Shown: piece after piece, positions 1-6,297 of the stretch
Position numbering within the stretch: the stretch's first letter is position 1
Layout: every line of letters starts with the position of its first letter
Translations under genes and position numbers: made by a program
Source of the DNA: Deltaproteobacteria bacterium
GTDB lineage: Bacteria > Desulfobacterota > DSM-4660 > Desulfatiglandales > B25-G16
Direction: 5' to 3'
DNA length: 10,767 nucleotides
Assembly (NCBI GenBank): GCA_019308645.1
Contig: JAFDHR010000101.1
Span: 1-10,767 of the forward strand
The notes under the pieces: generated by a model
What the model was told of the DNA's origin: nothing
Databases searched by the model: none
Seen by the model: only the letters and a program-made list of their open reading frames with translations

Positions 1-918
1 GTCAAAACTTTCAACTATGATGCGATGATCAACAACACCTGTGCGTTCCATTTCGTTCCTGGTTGCGAAGGTAAAAAATTTTCCGAAAAGCTTCGCTGCA
101 AGGAAGATTCAGAAATTACCAAGAACATTATAAACAAAGCCCTCGAACAGCCAGATCCAATAAAGCTAGGAATTGTGCTCCACGCCTATGCTGATACCTT
201 TTCCCACCAGGGTTTTTCCGGATTATTGAGCAAAGTAAACGATATTCAGGGCTGTAAACCCATTAGTGATCTCCCACTGGACTGGCGGAATATAGCATAC
301 AAAATAGGTAAGTTTTTTGTAAAAAAGGATATGATGGACAAGCTTTTAGATAAAGGTCTACCGGCTTACGGGCATGGCCAAGCGGCATGGTTACCAGATC
401 TGCCCTACCTGACGTGGGCATATACATATGATCCTTCGAGTAAGTTTTCCATGATTCATGAGGGTAAAACGAAAATAGAGAACCCGCTGCGGTTCGAACG
501 TGCATTTAAAAAAATAAAAATTCATCTGGAAACCTTTCTTGAAAAGCACCCGCAATTTAGAGATCCTGGCATTGATTTTCAGGAATTCGATGTTCTGTTC
601 GATACATTAACAGAAAAAAAGCATACCAGAAATAGAATAAAGGATTGGAAAAACCTAATGGTAAAATATAAGCTTTTTGAAGAGACAGAGCTTTCTGAAA
701 AAGCCGGTGCTGCTCAGGACTATGATGAGAATAGATGGTTAAAGGAAGCGTTTGCAAATTTCGACGATGAAAAGTTTCATCAGCGAACAGTGAAAGATGT
801 CGAACTGGCTCCTGATTTTCCAAATTCAAACTGGTATAAATATTATCTTGCTGTTGAATGGTATAAAGATGAGTTTTTTGATAATTGTTCCAAGCTCGGT
901 TTGGATATACCGCGTTAA
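1..918 (+). CDS. DUF6765 family protein, 5' end beyond the window
   Basis: The frame is open from base 1 to the TAA at 916-918 (305 residues seen). The first ATG is at 25, but the eight codons before it (reading VKTFNYDA) are also open and the usual N-terminal part of this family is missing, so the gene almost certainly starts upstream. The segment HAYADTFSHQGFSG (residues 52-65 counted from that ATG) is the recognisable part. It is a His/Asp-rich stretch of the kind seen in DUF6765 proteins and reminiscent of metal-binding helices of zinc-dependent phospholipase C-like proteins. No signal peptide or membrane segment can be judged without the N-terminus. The rest is rich in Lys, Phe and Trp. 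The function of DUF6765 is unknown to me, and a hydrolase role is only an inference from the His/Asp motif. The family occurs, to my knowledge, mainly in deltaproteobacteria. Confidence 0.7.
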   Translation, partial: VKTFNYDAMINNTCAFHFVPGCEGKKFSEKLRCKEDSEITKNIINKALEQPDPIKLGIVLHAYADTFSHQGFSGLLSKVNDIQGCKPISDLPLDWRNIAYKIGKFFVKKDMMDKLLDKGLPAYGHGQAAWLPDLPYLTWAYTYDPSSKFSMIHEGKTKIENPLRFERAFKKIKIHLETFLEKHPQFRDPGIDFQEFDVLFDTLTEKKHTRNRIKDWKNLMVKYKLFEETELSEKAGAAQDYDENRWLKEAFANFDDEKFHQRTVKDVELAPDFPNSNWYKYYLAVEWYKDEFFDNCSKLGLDIPR

Positions 919-1183
919 TTCCATCTTCTTGTGACCGATGGTGGTATACGCAAGGTAATTCATAGTAAAGGGGTCAATTTTAGGTTGCAATTTCCAAAGC
1001 TATCCAAGACCTTCTCAAAAAGTATGAAAAAAAGGCTACAAAATAGCCTTTAGCCGATGTTGCTATGGACTACCCTACTTCCCAAACAGAGGAGGGGTTT
1101 TGTACTTTTATGAGGATGTTTTGAAATCAGTTTAATTCCTTGTAGTAAGCTACATGGAGTTACCAAGCTAAAAAGGTTTTAAA
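919..1183. other. Gene-poor intergenic stretch with repeat fragment and ORF scraps
   Basis: No supportable gene lies between the DUF6765 stop and 1184. At 965-984 there is a short GTAAAGGGGTCAATTTTAGG segment resembling the left end of the repeats found after other genes in this window (for example 5554-5572). At 984-1046 a short open stretch reads VAISKAIQDLLKKYEKKATK-stop. At 1028-1134 another stretch, without a start codon, reads through to a TAA. Both look protein-like but are too short to assign and may be leftovers of a lost gene. A hairpin at 1031-1051 is listed separately. Confidence 0.4.
1024..1051 (-). terminator. Rho-independent terminator-like hairpin, minus strand
   Basis: AAAGGCTA (1031-1038) and TAGCCTTT (1044-1051) form a perfect 8-bp stem around a 5-base loop (1039-1043). 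Read on the minus strand, the stem is followed by an unbroken run of seven Ts (the complement of the A run at 1027-1033), which is the classic intrinsic terminator layout. On the plus strand the stem is followed by TTTAGCC, so it would be a poor terminator for the DUF6765 gene. No credible minus-strand gene is seen to its right. Confidence 0.55.
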
Positions 1184-1383
1184 ATGCCAAAAAATATCGA
1201 GTCTATAAAACTGAATCATATTTTTGAGATTTATGTTCCCTCACAGTCCGATATGGCGTTAATATTTCTAGAAATAAAAGATTTCACGAGGTTAGTACGC
1301 TTTTGTCTAAGAAAGTGCCTAATGGAATTATACTATGGTACATTAACCACAATGAGGCCATTAGGTTGACATCTATCCACTGA
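1184..1383 (+). pseudogene. Small frameshifted ORF of unknown function
   Basis: An ATG at 1184, with AAAAGG at 1171-1176 seven bases before it, opens a frame whose first 30 codons look protein-like (core IFEIYVPSQSDMALIFLE). After codon 30 (GAA, 1271-1273) the same frame turns into implausible sequence ending at 1369. Stepping back one base into the neighbouring frame at the A-rich stretch 1271-1279 gives a convincing continuation (NKRFHEVSTLLSKKVPNG, then IILWYINHNEAIRLTSIH) ending at the TGA at 1381-1383. Joined, the product would be about 66 residues. The simplest reading is a one-base deletion in an A run, making a broken gene. Sequencing error or a programmed -1 shift are alternatives, although no strong slippery heptamer is obvious. 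I do not recognise the family. Confidence 0.4.
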
Positions 1384-1507
1384 AATCAACTGAACAGAAT
1401 TGCCTTTAAAAGTTTGAGACCTATCTTTACAAAGGGTTATCTATCTTTTCGTAGAACGTGTGGGCTGTTTAAGATTCCTCGATTTCACGTTATGCCAGGA
1501 CGTGTTC

Positions 1508-2356
1508 ATGAAAAGTAAAATAAGAATAGGGCTAAGAGACGGATTTGCTTTCGTAATTATTGGCCTGATAACTACAATAGTAATTCCGGTTATTAGTCTA
1601 TCTCAACCTGATTCTCGCCCATCGGATTTCGAGGCTATTGACAAATCCTTTACGGCTAAAAAACCGCCTCCTGTAAGTGATTTAAATATTCCTGACGAGA
1701 GCACAAAACCCAAGAAATCTTCTCTTATCGTGACTACAGACAGTACTACTGGAAGACCAAAGGATGATCTGGTCTCTCCTACAATGAGATCCATGAGTGT
1801 GGTTGATAGCATGGTTGAAGATATGAAAGAGGGGTTCATTGTATACATCAGCTTTTGCTCTTCAAAATTGGAAGAGAAGATTTTGATCCAAATGATTCTC
1901 AGTTTGGGAAATTCGATGGAGAATCTTCTTTTAAAATTAAGAGCTAAAGGTGAAAAGAAAAATGCCAAAATCATGGTTTGGCGACGTATGGAAGCAGATC
2001 TGCAAAATCCCGATTTTCAAATAATAAAGTTGACTCCAAAAATCCAGGCTATTGCATCGCAAGAAATAACCAAATGGCAATGGGAACTAACACCCAAGAA
2101 ACCCGGCAGTCATAGGCTCCATTTGGCTATAAATGCCCATTTCAATGTGGAAGGCATCTCGACACCAAGATCGATTCAAACTTTTGGCATAAAGATTGAC
2201 GTTAAAACTACATTTGTTCAGAGAGGCATGCAGTTCTTTAAACAAAATTGGCAGTGGCTGTGTACAGCGATTTTCATTCCGCTTGTTTATTTTGTTGGAA
2301 AAAGGATGAAAATCGGTTTTCTAAAATTTAAAAAACAAAAGGACGATTTAGAATGA
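1508..2356 (+). CDS. Membrane-anchored protein with C-terminal WxW-type domain
   Basis: I start the gene at the ATG at 1508 (282 residues), because AGGA at 1497-1500 lies seven bases upstream. An in-frame ATG at 1460 has no ribosome site and adds residues that precede an otherwise normal start. Residues 14-32 (FAFVIIGLITTIVIPVISL) are a hydrophobic segment, either a signal anchor or a signal peptide. Residues 33-95 are Pro/Ser/Thr/Lys-rich and probably disordered. From about residue 150 comes a beta-rich domain containing KWQWELTPKKPGSHRLHLAI. The tail carries NWQWLCTAIFIPLVYFVGKR, a second membrane segment followed by a basic end. This WxW...P..G..xLxL module followed by an NWQW membrane helix is one I associate with bacterial proteins encoded near TIR or caspase-like proteins. 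The link is recalled, not computed. Its stop overlaps the start of the next gene (ATGA at 2353-2356), so the two are likely translationally coupled. Confidence 0.7.
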   Translation: MKSKIRIGLRDGFAFVIIGLITTIVIPVISLSQPDSRPSDFEAIDKSFTAKKPPPVSDLNIPDESTKPKKSSLIVTTDSTTGRPKDDLVSPTMRSMSVVDSMVEDMKEGFIVYISFCSSKLEEKILIQMILSLGNSMENLLLKLRAKGEKKNAKIMVWRRMEADLQNPDFQIIKLTPKIQAIASQEITKWQWELTPKKPGSHRLHLAINAHFNVEGISTPRSIQTFGIKIDVKTTFVQRGMQFFKQNWQWLCTAIFIPLVYFVGKRMKIGFLKFKKQKDDLE

Positions 2357-3036
2357 GAAAAGCACATAAAATAATCATCATTTTTTGTATTGCCAACATA
2401 TTGATTGCTTGGATTTATATTACTGATCTTGAAGCGGGTAGCAAGCAGTATTACGAAACCGGCGAGGTAAAATGGGATTTTAATTATGTCGATGGGAAAA
2501 GAGAGGGGATAACCAAAGAGTATTACAAAAATGGGAAATTGAAATCCGAATGGCCTTATAAAAATGGTCTCTTAAATGGAGTTACCAGGGAATATTATGA
2601 AAGTGGAAAATTGAAAGCAGAATGGCGATATAAAAATAATAAACTTTTAGACGGATGGGCGTATTACGAAGAAGGAGGCTTGAAAATTGACTACCGTTAT
2701 ATCAATTCAAAACGCGAAGGAAGTACTAAAGAATATTACAAAAGCGGGAAATTGAAGTTTGATTGGCTATATAAAAATGATCTCTTAAATGGAGTTACCA
2801 AGGGGTATTATGAAAGTGGAAAATTGAAAGCAGAATGGCCATATGAAAATGGTAAGCTAGTGGATGGAAAAATATACTACGAAAGTGGTGAATTAGAATG
2901 GGATTACAACTTTGTCGATGGGAAAAGAGAGGGGATAACCAAAGGATTTTACAAAAATGGGAAATTGAAATCCGAATGGCCTTATAAAAATGGTTTGAAA
3001 TCCGAATGGCCTTATAAAAATGGTAAGTTATTCTAG
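2353..3036 (+). CDS. MORN-type (YwqK-like) repeat protein, membrane-anchored or secreted
   Basis: The protein has 227 residues. Residues 7-23 (IIIIFCIANILIAWIYI) form a hydrophobic signal or anchor segment. From residue 33 to the end it is a solenoid of MORN_2-like units of 23-24 residues, each starting Y-Y-x-x-G-x-L-K and continuing with W/Y-x-Y-x-x-x-x-x-x-G. The units are themselves arranged in a 71-residue higher-order period (33-103, 104-174, 175-214). Such proteins are often annotated as YwqK-family antitoxins. Here no toxin is recognisable beside it, and the evident partner is the WxW membrane protein whose stop it overlaps by four bases. If the tail is outside the membrane, both would face the same compartment. 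The C-terminus is odd: the last unit is cut and a decapeptide (LKSEWPYKNG) is duplicated in tandem just before the stop. Binding of a partner protein or membrane is an inference. Confidence 0.75.
   Translation: MRKAHKIIIIFCIANILIAWIYITDLEAGSKQYYETGEVKWDFNYVDGKREGITKEYYKNGKLKSEWPYKNGLLNGVTREYYESGKLKAEWRYKNNKLLDGWAYYEEGGLKIDYRYINSKREGSTKEYYKSGKLKFDWLYKNDLLNGVTKGYYESGKLKAEWPYENGKLVDGKIYYESGELEWDYNFVDGKREGITKGFYKNGKLKSEWPYKNGLKSEWPYKNGKLF
2449..3024 (+). repeat. Intragenic higher-order repeat, 213-bp period, with terminal 30-bp tandem duplication
   Basis: Three copies of a 213-bp unit begin at 2449, 2662 and 2875 (codons 33, 104 and 175), each made of 24+24+23 codons. The first and third copies are nearly identical at the DNA level over about 100 bases (around 2467-2567 and 2893-2994), more alike than either is to the middle copy. 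The third copy stops after 40 codons. The 30 bases at 2965-2994 are then repeated exactly at 2995-3024, starting TTGAAATCCGAATGG. This pattern indicates recent slippage or recombination inside the gene. Confidence 0.85.
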
Positions 3037-3058
3037 TGTCTCTAAAGCTAAAGAATAT

Positions 3059-3260
3059 GGGTCTAAAGTCTACTCTTGACTCATTTAAAGAATTTCATTG
3101 AAAAAAGACCAGGGTCAAACCTCAGGTTCTATGTTGATATGGATTTTATTTCTCAATAACCAGGGCAAGAAATTGAAATATAACATCATGAATTTTTTTA
3201 TGTTTTTGAATTTTTTCCATAATTGCTCAATACAATGGAATTAATTCCGATCAATCATTG
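3059..3260. repeat. Intergenic composite repeat, copy A (altered core)
   Basis: The left block (3059-3120) matches 5742-5802, sharing CTTGACTCATT and TGAAAAAAGACCAGGG. The right block (3172-3260) matches the right ends of the copies at 5740-5934 and 7627-7844, sharing ATTGAAATATAACATCATG, TTTTTGAATTTTTTCCATAA and the palindrome GGAATTAATTCC (3237-3248). Between them (about 3121-3171) the CCGCC/GGCGG hairpin core of the other copies is replaced by an unrelated AT-rich stretch. The copy ends ATTGTT at 3262 and the nuclease gene starts 20 bases further on. Confidence 0.8.
3231..3236 (+). promoter_or_regulatory. -10-like box in repeat tail, copy A
   Basis: The shared repeat tail carries TATAAT in the other two full copies (5905-5910 and 7815-7820). 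Here it reads TACAAT. T-rich sequence lies 16-19 bases upstream in all three, with TTGAAT (19-base spacing) in the copies that have it. The box points toward the nuclease gene at 3283. The -35 region is weak, so promoter activity is an inference from conservation and position. Confidence 0.35.
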
Positions 3261-3282
3261 TTCAACGTAAGGGAAACAAATT

Positions 3283-4344
3283 ATGCCTATCAGCATGAAA
3301 CTATGGCGTGTAGGGAAGGAATCTGAATTGAATGAACTTCCTGCCTCATCATTAGAAGCTGAGTCTATTCTTGAAGATTGGATAGCCAAGGATTCTTCTT
3401 TGCTGGGTATGGAACTACTGATAATTGGTCGTCAGGTTACAACTGATTTCGGTGGAAGAATAGATCTATTGGCTATCGACCGACAAGGTGACATAACTAT
3501 CATCGAGCTCAAACGTAATAAAACACCTCGGGATATCGTTGCCCAAGTATTGGACTATGCAAGCTGGACTGGACGTCTTTCTTACAAGGATCTAGACTCA
3601 ATAGGAAACGCATACTTAAAAAAGGACCTATCTTCTGCCTTCGTGGAATTTTTTGATGAAGCGATGCCAGAGAATATAAACGTAAATCATAAAATGCTGA
3701 TTGTGGCATCGGAGTTTGATGATTCCTCACAAAGGATTGTTGAGTACCTCGCAGAAGAGTATCAGGTTAATATTAATGCTGTCTTTTTCAGCGTCTTTGC
3801 TGAAGATAAAGGTAAGTTGCTTGGCAGGGCATGGTTGATGGATCCAGAGGATGTGCAAGACCGTGCTGAGTCGCGGAAGCAAGCGCCTTGGTCTGGCTTT
3901 TGGTTTGTAAATGTTGGCGAAGGCCCCCATCGCAATTGGGATGATAACGCTAAATATGGGTATCTTGGAGCTGGGCAAGGGCCTAAATATTCGGAGCCAT
4001 TAAAGAAGATGAAGGAAGGCGATCCCGTCTTCGCCTATATGAAAGGACTCGGATATGTCGGATTTGGCGTCGTTCATGAACAGGCAAAAATGGTTAAAGA
4101 ATTCCTCGTTGATGATGGTGAGAAAACTCTTCTTGACGTTTCTCTTAATGCTCTAAATGTCGCCGATAATCGAGATGACCCTAAACTTAGCGAGTGGGCA
4201 GTGGGGGTAGACTGGAAGAAGACCTTCGATCGAAACGATGCCCGATATTTTAAGGGAATTTTTGCAAACCAGAATATTGTCTGCAAATTAAGGCATAAAA
4301 GGACTATTGACTTCCTGAGAAATCAGTTTGGGATTGATGACTGA
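3283..4344 (+). CDS. PD-(D/E)XK nuclease (NucS/DUF91-like) fused to EVE/PUA-like domain
   Basis: The protein has 353 residues and AAGGGA at 3269-3274 sits eight bases before the ATG. Residues 25-110 form a PD-(D/E)XK core: E31 in the first helix, GGRIDLLAID with D61, then IIELKRNK with E75 and K77, and Q87 in the following helix (DIVAQVLDYASW). Residues 111-195 complete a NucS/DUF91-like fold. Residues 205-345 look like an EVE/PUA-superfamily domain: an opening FWFVNVGEG, an aromatic NWDDNAKYGYLGAG segment, then YSEPLKKMKEGDPVFAYMKG and GYVGFGVV. EVE-type domains bind modified bases and are known as fusions to nucleases in restriction-like systems, so cleavage of modified foreign DNA is the favoured role. 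No methyltransferase or helicase gene lies beside it, so it would act as a single-protein system. The substrate is unknown. The nuclease call is firm and the EVE call is moderate. Confidence 0.8.
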   Translation: MPISMKLWRVGKESELNELPASSLEAESILEDWIAKDSSLLGMELLIIGRQVTTDFGGRIDLLAIDRQGDITIIELKRNKTPRDIVAQVLDYASWTGRLSYKDLDSIGNAYLKKDLSSAFVEFFDEAMPENINVNHKMLIVASEFDDSSQRIVEYLAEEYQVNINAVFFSVFAEDKGKLLGRAWLMDPEDVQDRAESRKQAPWSGFWFVNVGEGPHRNWDDNAKYGYLGAGQGPKYSEPLKKMKEGDPVFAYMKGLGYVGFGVVHEQAKMVKEFLVDDGEKTLLDVSLNALNVADNRDDPKLSEWAVGVDWKKTFDRNDARYFKGIFANQNIVCKLRHKRTIDFLRNQFGIDD

Positions 4345-4345
4345 C

Positions 4346-4411
4346 CGTCGAACATTTCAGTTCACCTGACCGTTGTTCCGCTGCGCTCCATATCGGCAGG
4401 TTATCATAACG
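4346..4411 (+). other. attC-like foldable site after the nuclease gene
   Basis: Immediately after the TGA, CCGTCGAAC (4345-4353) is the reverse complement, with two mismatches, of GTTCAACGT at 3260-3268 where the module begins. It is followed by ACCTGACCG (4364-4372) and CGGCAGGT (4394-4401). These pair with a single unpaired A (4369) around a 21-base loop, as attC arms do. A small palindrome GTTATCATAAC (4400-4410) leads into GTTTTAGAC (4411). Neither candidate right-hand core (4400 or 4411) matches GTTRRRY well, so this is a degenerate or lookalike site. Confidence 0.35.
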
Positions 4412-4457
4412 TTTTAGACTTATAGCATAAGTAATTTTTTAAGGGCGGCATTCTTAA

Positions 4458-5552
4458 ATGGAACTTCATAAAGTTAAAGCATATCTTAAAGATCGAGGCT
4501 TTGATGATCATGGTCGTTTTAGGGGACGTAGCGGGGATTGCCTAATATTAGCATCAAAAAGGGGTAATTGGGATTATGAGGACAAAGAGTGCCGAGATTT
4601 TGTCGGCATTAAGATGAACGATTCCCAAGATGATTGGATTCGTTTCAGATTTTCAATATCTCGCACTGCATTGGCTTGCAAGACTGTTCGAAATCTCACA
4701 AATGATCCAGAGGAATTTTTACTTCAAGCAGGCTTACTAAAATTCAAGCGATTTCTGTTAGAAAAGGACTCGCCAGGGCAGTCAGGAGATTTTATGCTGC
4801 ACAGTGGATCGGCTGAGAGTGATTTTGTCATGTACGATTCCGAGGATTTACGCTCAGAGGTATCACGTGTAAGGTATCAAGTGCTTGAACTACTCTGGCA
4901 AAATCGCCATAGGGGAATAAAGCGCACATCTAAAGAGGATGTTGAGGATGCTCTATGCACAACCTCCTCTGTGCTTGATGCGGTGCTAGATTCCTTTGAG
5001 AAGAGAAAATTTATTACCGGTGCCTATGGCTCTTCTGGAATGAAGATTACCGCGGAAGGTGAAGTCGAACTGGAACGTCTTCAACCAGTATATGGCGAAC
5101 CTACCACAGGAACTGGCATGGAAAAAAGAGCTCCTGTGGTCGAATATGATGTTTTTGTCAGCCATGCCTCTGAGGATAAGGATGGGTTTGTTAGGCCCCT
5201 AGCAAAAGCATTGAAACAAAAGGGTGTAAATGTCTGGTATGACGAGTTTACACTAAAGTTAGGCGATAGCCTAAGAGAATCAATTGACCGAGGCTTGTCG
5301 AATTCTCGCTATGGATTGGTGATTCTTAGCCATCATTTTTTCTCAAAAGATTGGCCAAAGCGTGAGCTAAATGCACTTTTTGCCACAATGAAGGCAGGTG
5401 AACGGCGAATACTTCCGATTTGGCACGAACTTACTGCCCAAGAGGTCCAAGAATATTCACCTCTGTTGTCTGATCTTAAGGCTGCGAAATCCTCGGATGG
5501 CGTGGAAACTATCGCTGATATGGTTATTGATGTATGCCTGACTATAAAGTAA
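4458..5552 (+). CDS. Winged-helix/TIR-domain protein, candidate NAD-consuming defence effector
   Basis: The protein has 364 residues, and an AAGGGCGG stretch (4441-4448) precedes the ATG. Residues 1-125 are an unrecognised domain (rich in charged and aromatic residues; GRFRGRSGDCLILASKRGNW near the start). Residues about 130-210 look like a winged helix (SRVRYQVLELLWQNR, then DAVLDSFEKRKFITG and a MKITAEGEVELERL wing/helix). Residues 229-360 are a TIR domain: YDVFVSHASEDK (230-241), VWYDEFTLKLGDSLRESI (259-276), YGLVILSHHFF (285-295) and WPKRELNAL (299-307). E303 occupies the place of the catalytic glutamate of NAD-cleaving TIRs. Family knowledge suggests NAD depletion or a nucleotide signal on phage sensing. 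The N-terminal region would then be the sensor, which is an inference. It stands alone between the nuclease module and repeat copy B, and no partner effector or sensor is adjacent. There is no signal peptide, so it is cytoplasmic. Confidence 0.85.
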   Translation: MELHKVKAYLKDRGFDDHGRFRGRSGDCLILASKRGNWDYEDKECRDFVGIKMNDSQDDWIRFRFSISRTALACKTVRNLTNDPEEFLLQAGLLKFKRFLLEKDSPGQSGDFMLHSGSAESDFVMYDSEDLRSEVSRVRYQVLELLWQNRHRGIKRTSKEDVEDALCTTSSVLDAVLDSFEKRKFITGAYGSSGMKITAEGEVELERLQPVYGEPTTGTGMEKRAPVVEYDVFVSHASEDKDGFVRPLAKALKQKGVNVWYDEFTLKLGDSLRESIDRGLSNSRYGLVILSHHFFSKDWPKRELNALFATMKAGERRILPIWHELTAQEVQEYSPLLSDLKAAKSSDGVETIADMVIDVCLTIK

Positions 5553-5557
5553 AGGTA

Positions 5558-5736
5558 AAGGGGCTCAAGTCTTTTTTTGACAATTGTTAGATAGTAAATC
5601 GCTCTGGGAAGTCCAGGGGATCAGGTTTTCCAGAAAGAGATCAGAACCCTGTCCGCCGTGTTTATGGCGGCTGGTTCGCCTCCGACGGATTGAAATATAA
5701 CTTCATGCTTCTTTTTATATTTTTGAATTTTTTCCA
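5558..5736. repeat. Intergenic composite repeat, copy B1 (right end missing)
   Basis: It begins just after the TIR stop with AAAGGGGCTCAAGTC and TTGACAATTGT and aligns with 7627-7803 throughout (shared AATCGCTCTGG, AGTCCAGG and ATCAG). The core hairpin is GTCCGCC (5651-5657) with GGCGG (5666-5670), identical loop GTGTTTAT to the other copies. The right block begins TTGAAATATAAC but stops at TTTTTTCCAG. There copy B2 starts, so the promoter-like tail and the terminal ATTGTT are absent. Confidence 0.8.
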
Positions 5737-5739
5737 GAA

Positions 5740-5934
5740 AAGGGGTCAGATCTGCTCTTGACTCATTGAAAGAATATCGCTGAAAAAAGACCAGGGCCAA
5801 ATCCCTGTCCGCCGTGTTTATGGCGGACTTGGCCGCCTCCGGCGGATTGAAATATAACAGCACGAACCTTTTTATACTTTTGAATTTTTTCCATAATTGC
5901 TCAGTATAATGGAATTAATTCTGATCACTTATTG
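5740..5934. repeat. Intergenic composite repeat, copy B2 (complete)
   Basis: The left block (5742-5802) matches copy A and differs from the left blocks of B1 and C. The core holds two hairpins: GTCCGCC/GGCGGAC (5807-5813 with 5822-5828, loop GTGTTTAT) and CCGCC/GGCGG (5833-5837 with 5841-5845, loop TCC). The right block ends in CCATAATTGCTCAGTATAAT, a near-palindrome GGAATTAATTCT (5911-5922) and ATTGTT. The end coincides with GTTAGGTGC (5934-5942), which reappears inverted at 6261-6269. No transposase is associated, so it is a non-autonomous repeat of the REP/MITE kind or an unusual attC. Confidence 0.8.
5905..5910 (+). promoter_or_regulatory. TATAAT -10-like box in repeat tail, copy B2
   Basis: A perfect TATAAT with TTGAAT at 5880-5885 (19-base spacing, longer than ideal) and a T-rich stretch between. 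It points at the small gene at 6013. It is conserved with the copies at 3231 and 7815, while sequence beyond the repeat end is not conserved. This suggests the repeat supplies the promoter for each downstream module. Confidence 0.4.
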
Positions 5935-6012
5935 TTAGGTGCAGAAGAAAAATCATACAAAGATACTTTCTCTTCAATAGTATTTTTAATCACTTATAAG
6001 CAGGAGGAAGCT

Positions 6013-6231
6013 ATGGTCGAATTTTTGGAACAACAATTTTACGATGAAAATGGCAATGAAATCGATCTTAGTTATTGCAAGGACGAAAATGCGATTTTGC
6101 CTCAAGTTGCATTAACCCCCCATGACACCATTAAATTATGTGGAAATACCTACAAGATTATTAAGCGTGATTTCATTAAGGATGAAAACGGAAAAAATAA
6201 AATGGTAAAAATTGTCTTAAGGGAATTATGA
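6013..6231 (+). CDS. Small hypothetical protein (72 residues)
   Basis: The start is set by AGGAGG at 6002-6007, five bases before the ATG at 6013. An in-frame TTG at 5932 lies inside the repeat and would add 27 residues with no ribosome site. The product begins MVEFLEQQFYDENGNEIDL and contains a likely beta-rich segment (DTIKLCGNTYKIIKRDFI, then KMVKIVLREL), with alternating hydrophobic residues typical of a small barrel or hairpin. I do not recognise the family. It is the only gene lying wholly between the inverted GTTAGGTGC/GCACCTAAC boxes (5934 and 6261), so it would be the sole cargo of that putative cassette. No membrane segment is seen. An anti-phage, toxin-neutralising or regulatory role would be guesswork. 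Confidence 0.7.
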   Translation: MVEFLEQQFYDENGNEIDLSYCKDENAILPQVALTPHDTIKLCGNTYKIIKRDFIKDENGKNKMVKIVLREL

Positions 6232-6260
6232 GCTTATCGAATTTTGAATCATACAGGCAG

Positions 6261-6284
6261 GCACCTAACCATGCGTTTGCACAC
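6261..6284 (+). other. attC left half-site-like sequence
   Basis: GCACCTAAC (6261-6269) fits the RYYYAAC core box and is the exact 9-base reverse complement of GTTAGGTGC at 5934-5942. It is followed by CATGCGTTTGCACACGG (6270-6286), which resembles the left arm of integron attC sites. The matching right arm and a GTTRRRY box are not found downstream. The ribosome site of the next gene (6285-6290) starts where the arm ends, so the site appears truncated. Confidence 0.45.
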
Positions 6285-6297
6285 GGAAGGTGATAGT

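Noticed and set aside
1412..1418. GTTTGAG as the start box of the WxW/MORN module, paired with GGTCAAAC at 3114-3121
   Set aside because: The complementarity needs a gap and the boxes fit the core consensus poorly.
1460..1507. Upstream in-frame ATG for the WxW gene
   Set aside because: No ribosome site precedes 1460, while AGGA is well placed before 1508, and the hydrophobic anchor sits normally after 1508.
5621..5863. Minus-strand open frame across copies B1 and B2
   Set aside because: It is a product of the hairpin-rich repeat: the same peptide motif recurs with each repeat copy and there is no ribosome site.
5932..6012. TTG start extending the 72-residue gene into the repeat
   Set aside because: The added residues come from the repeat end and its junction, and AGGAGG clearly marks the ATG at 6013.
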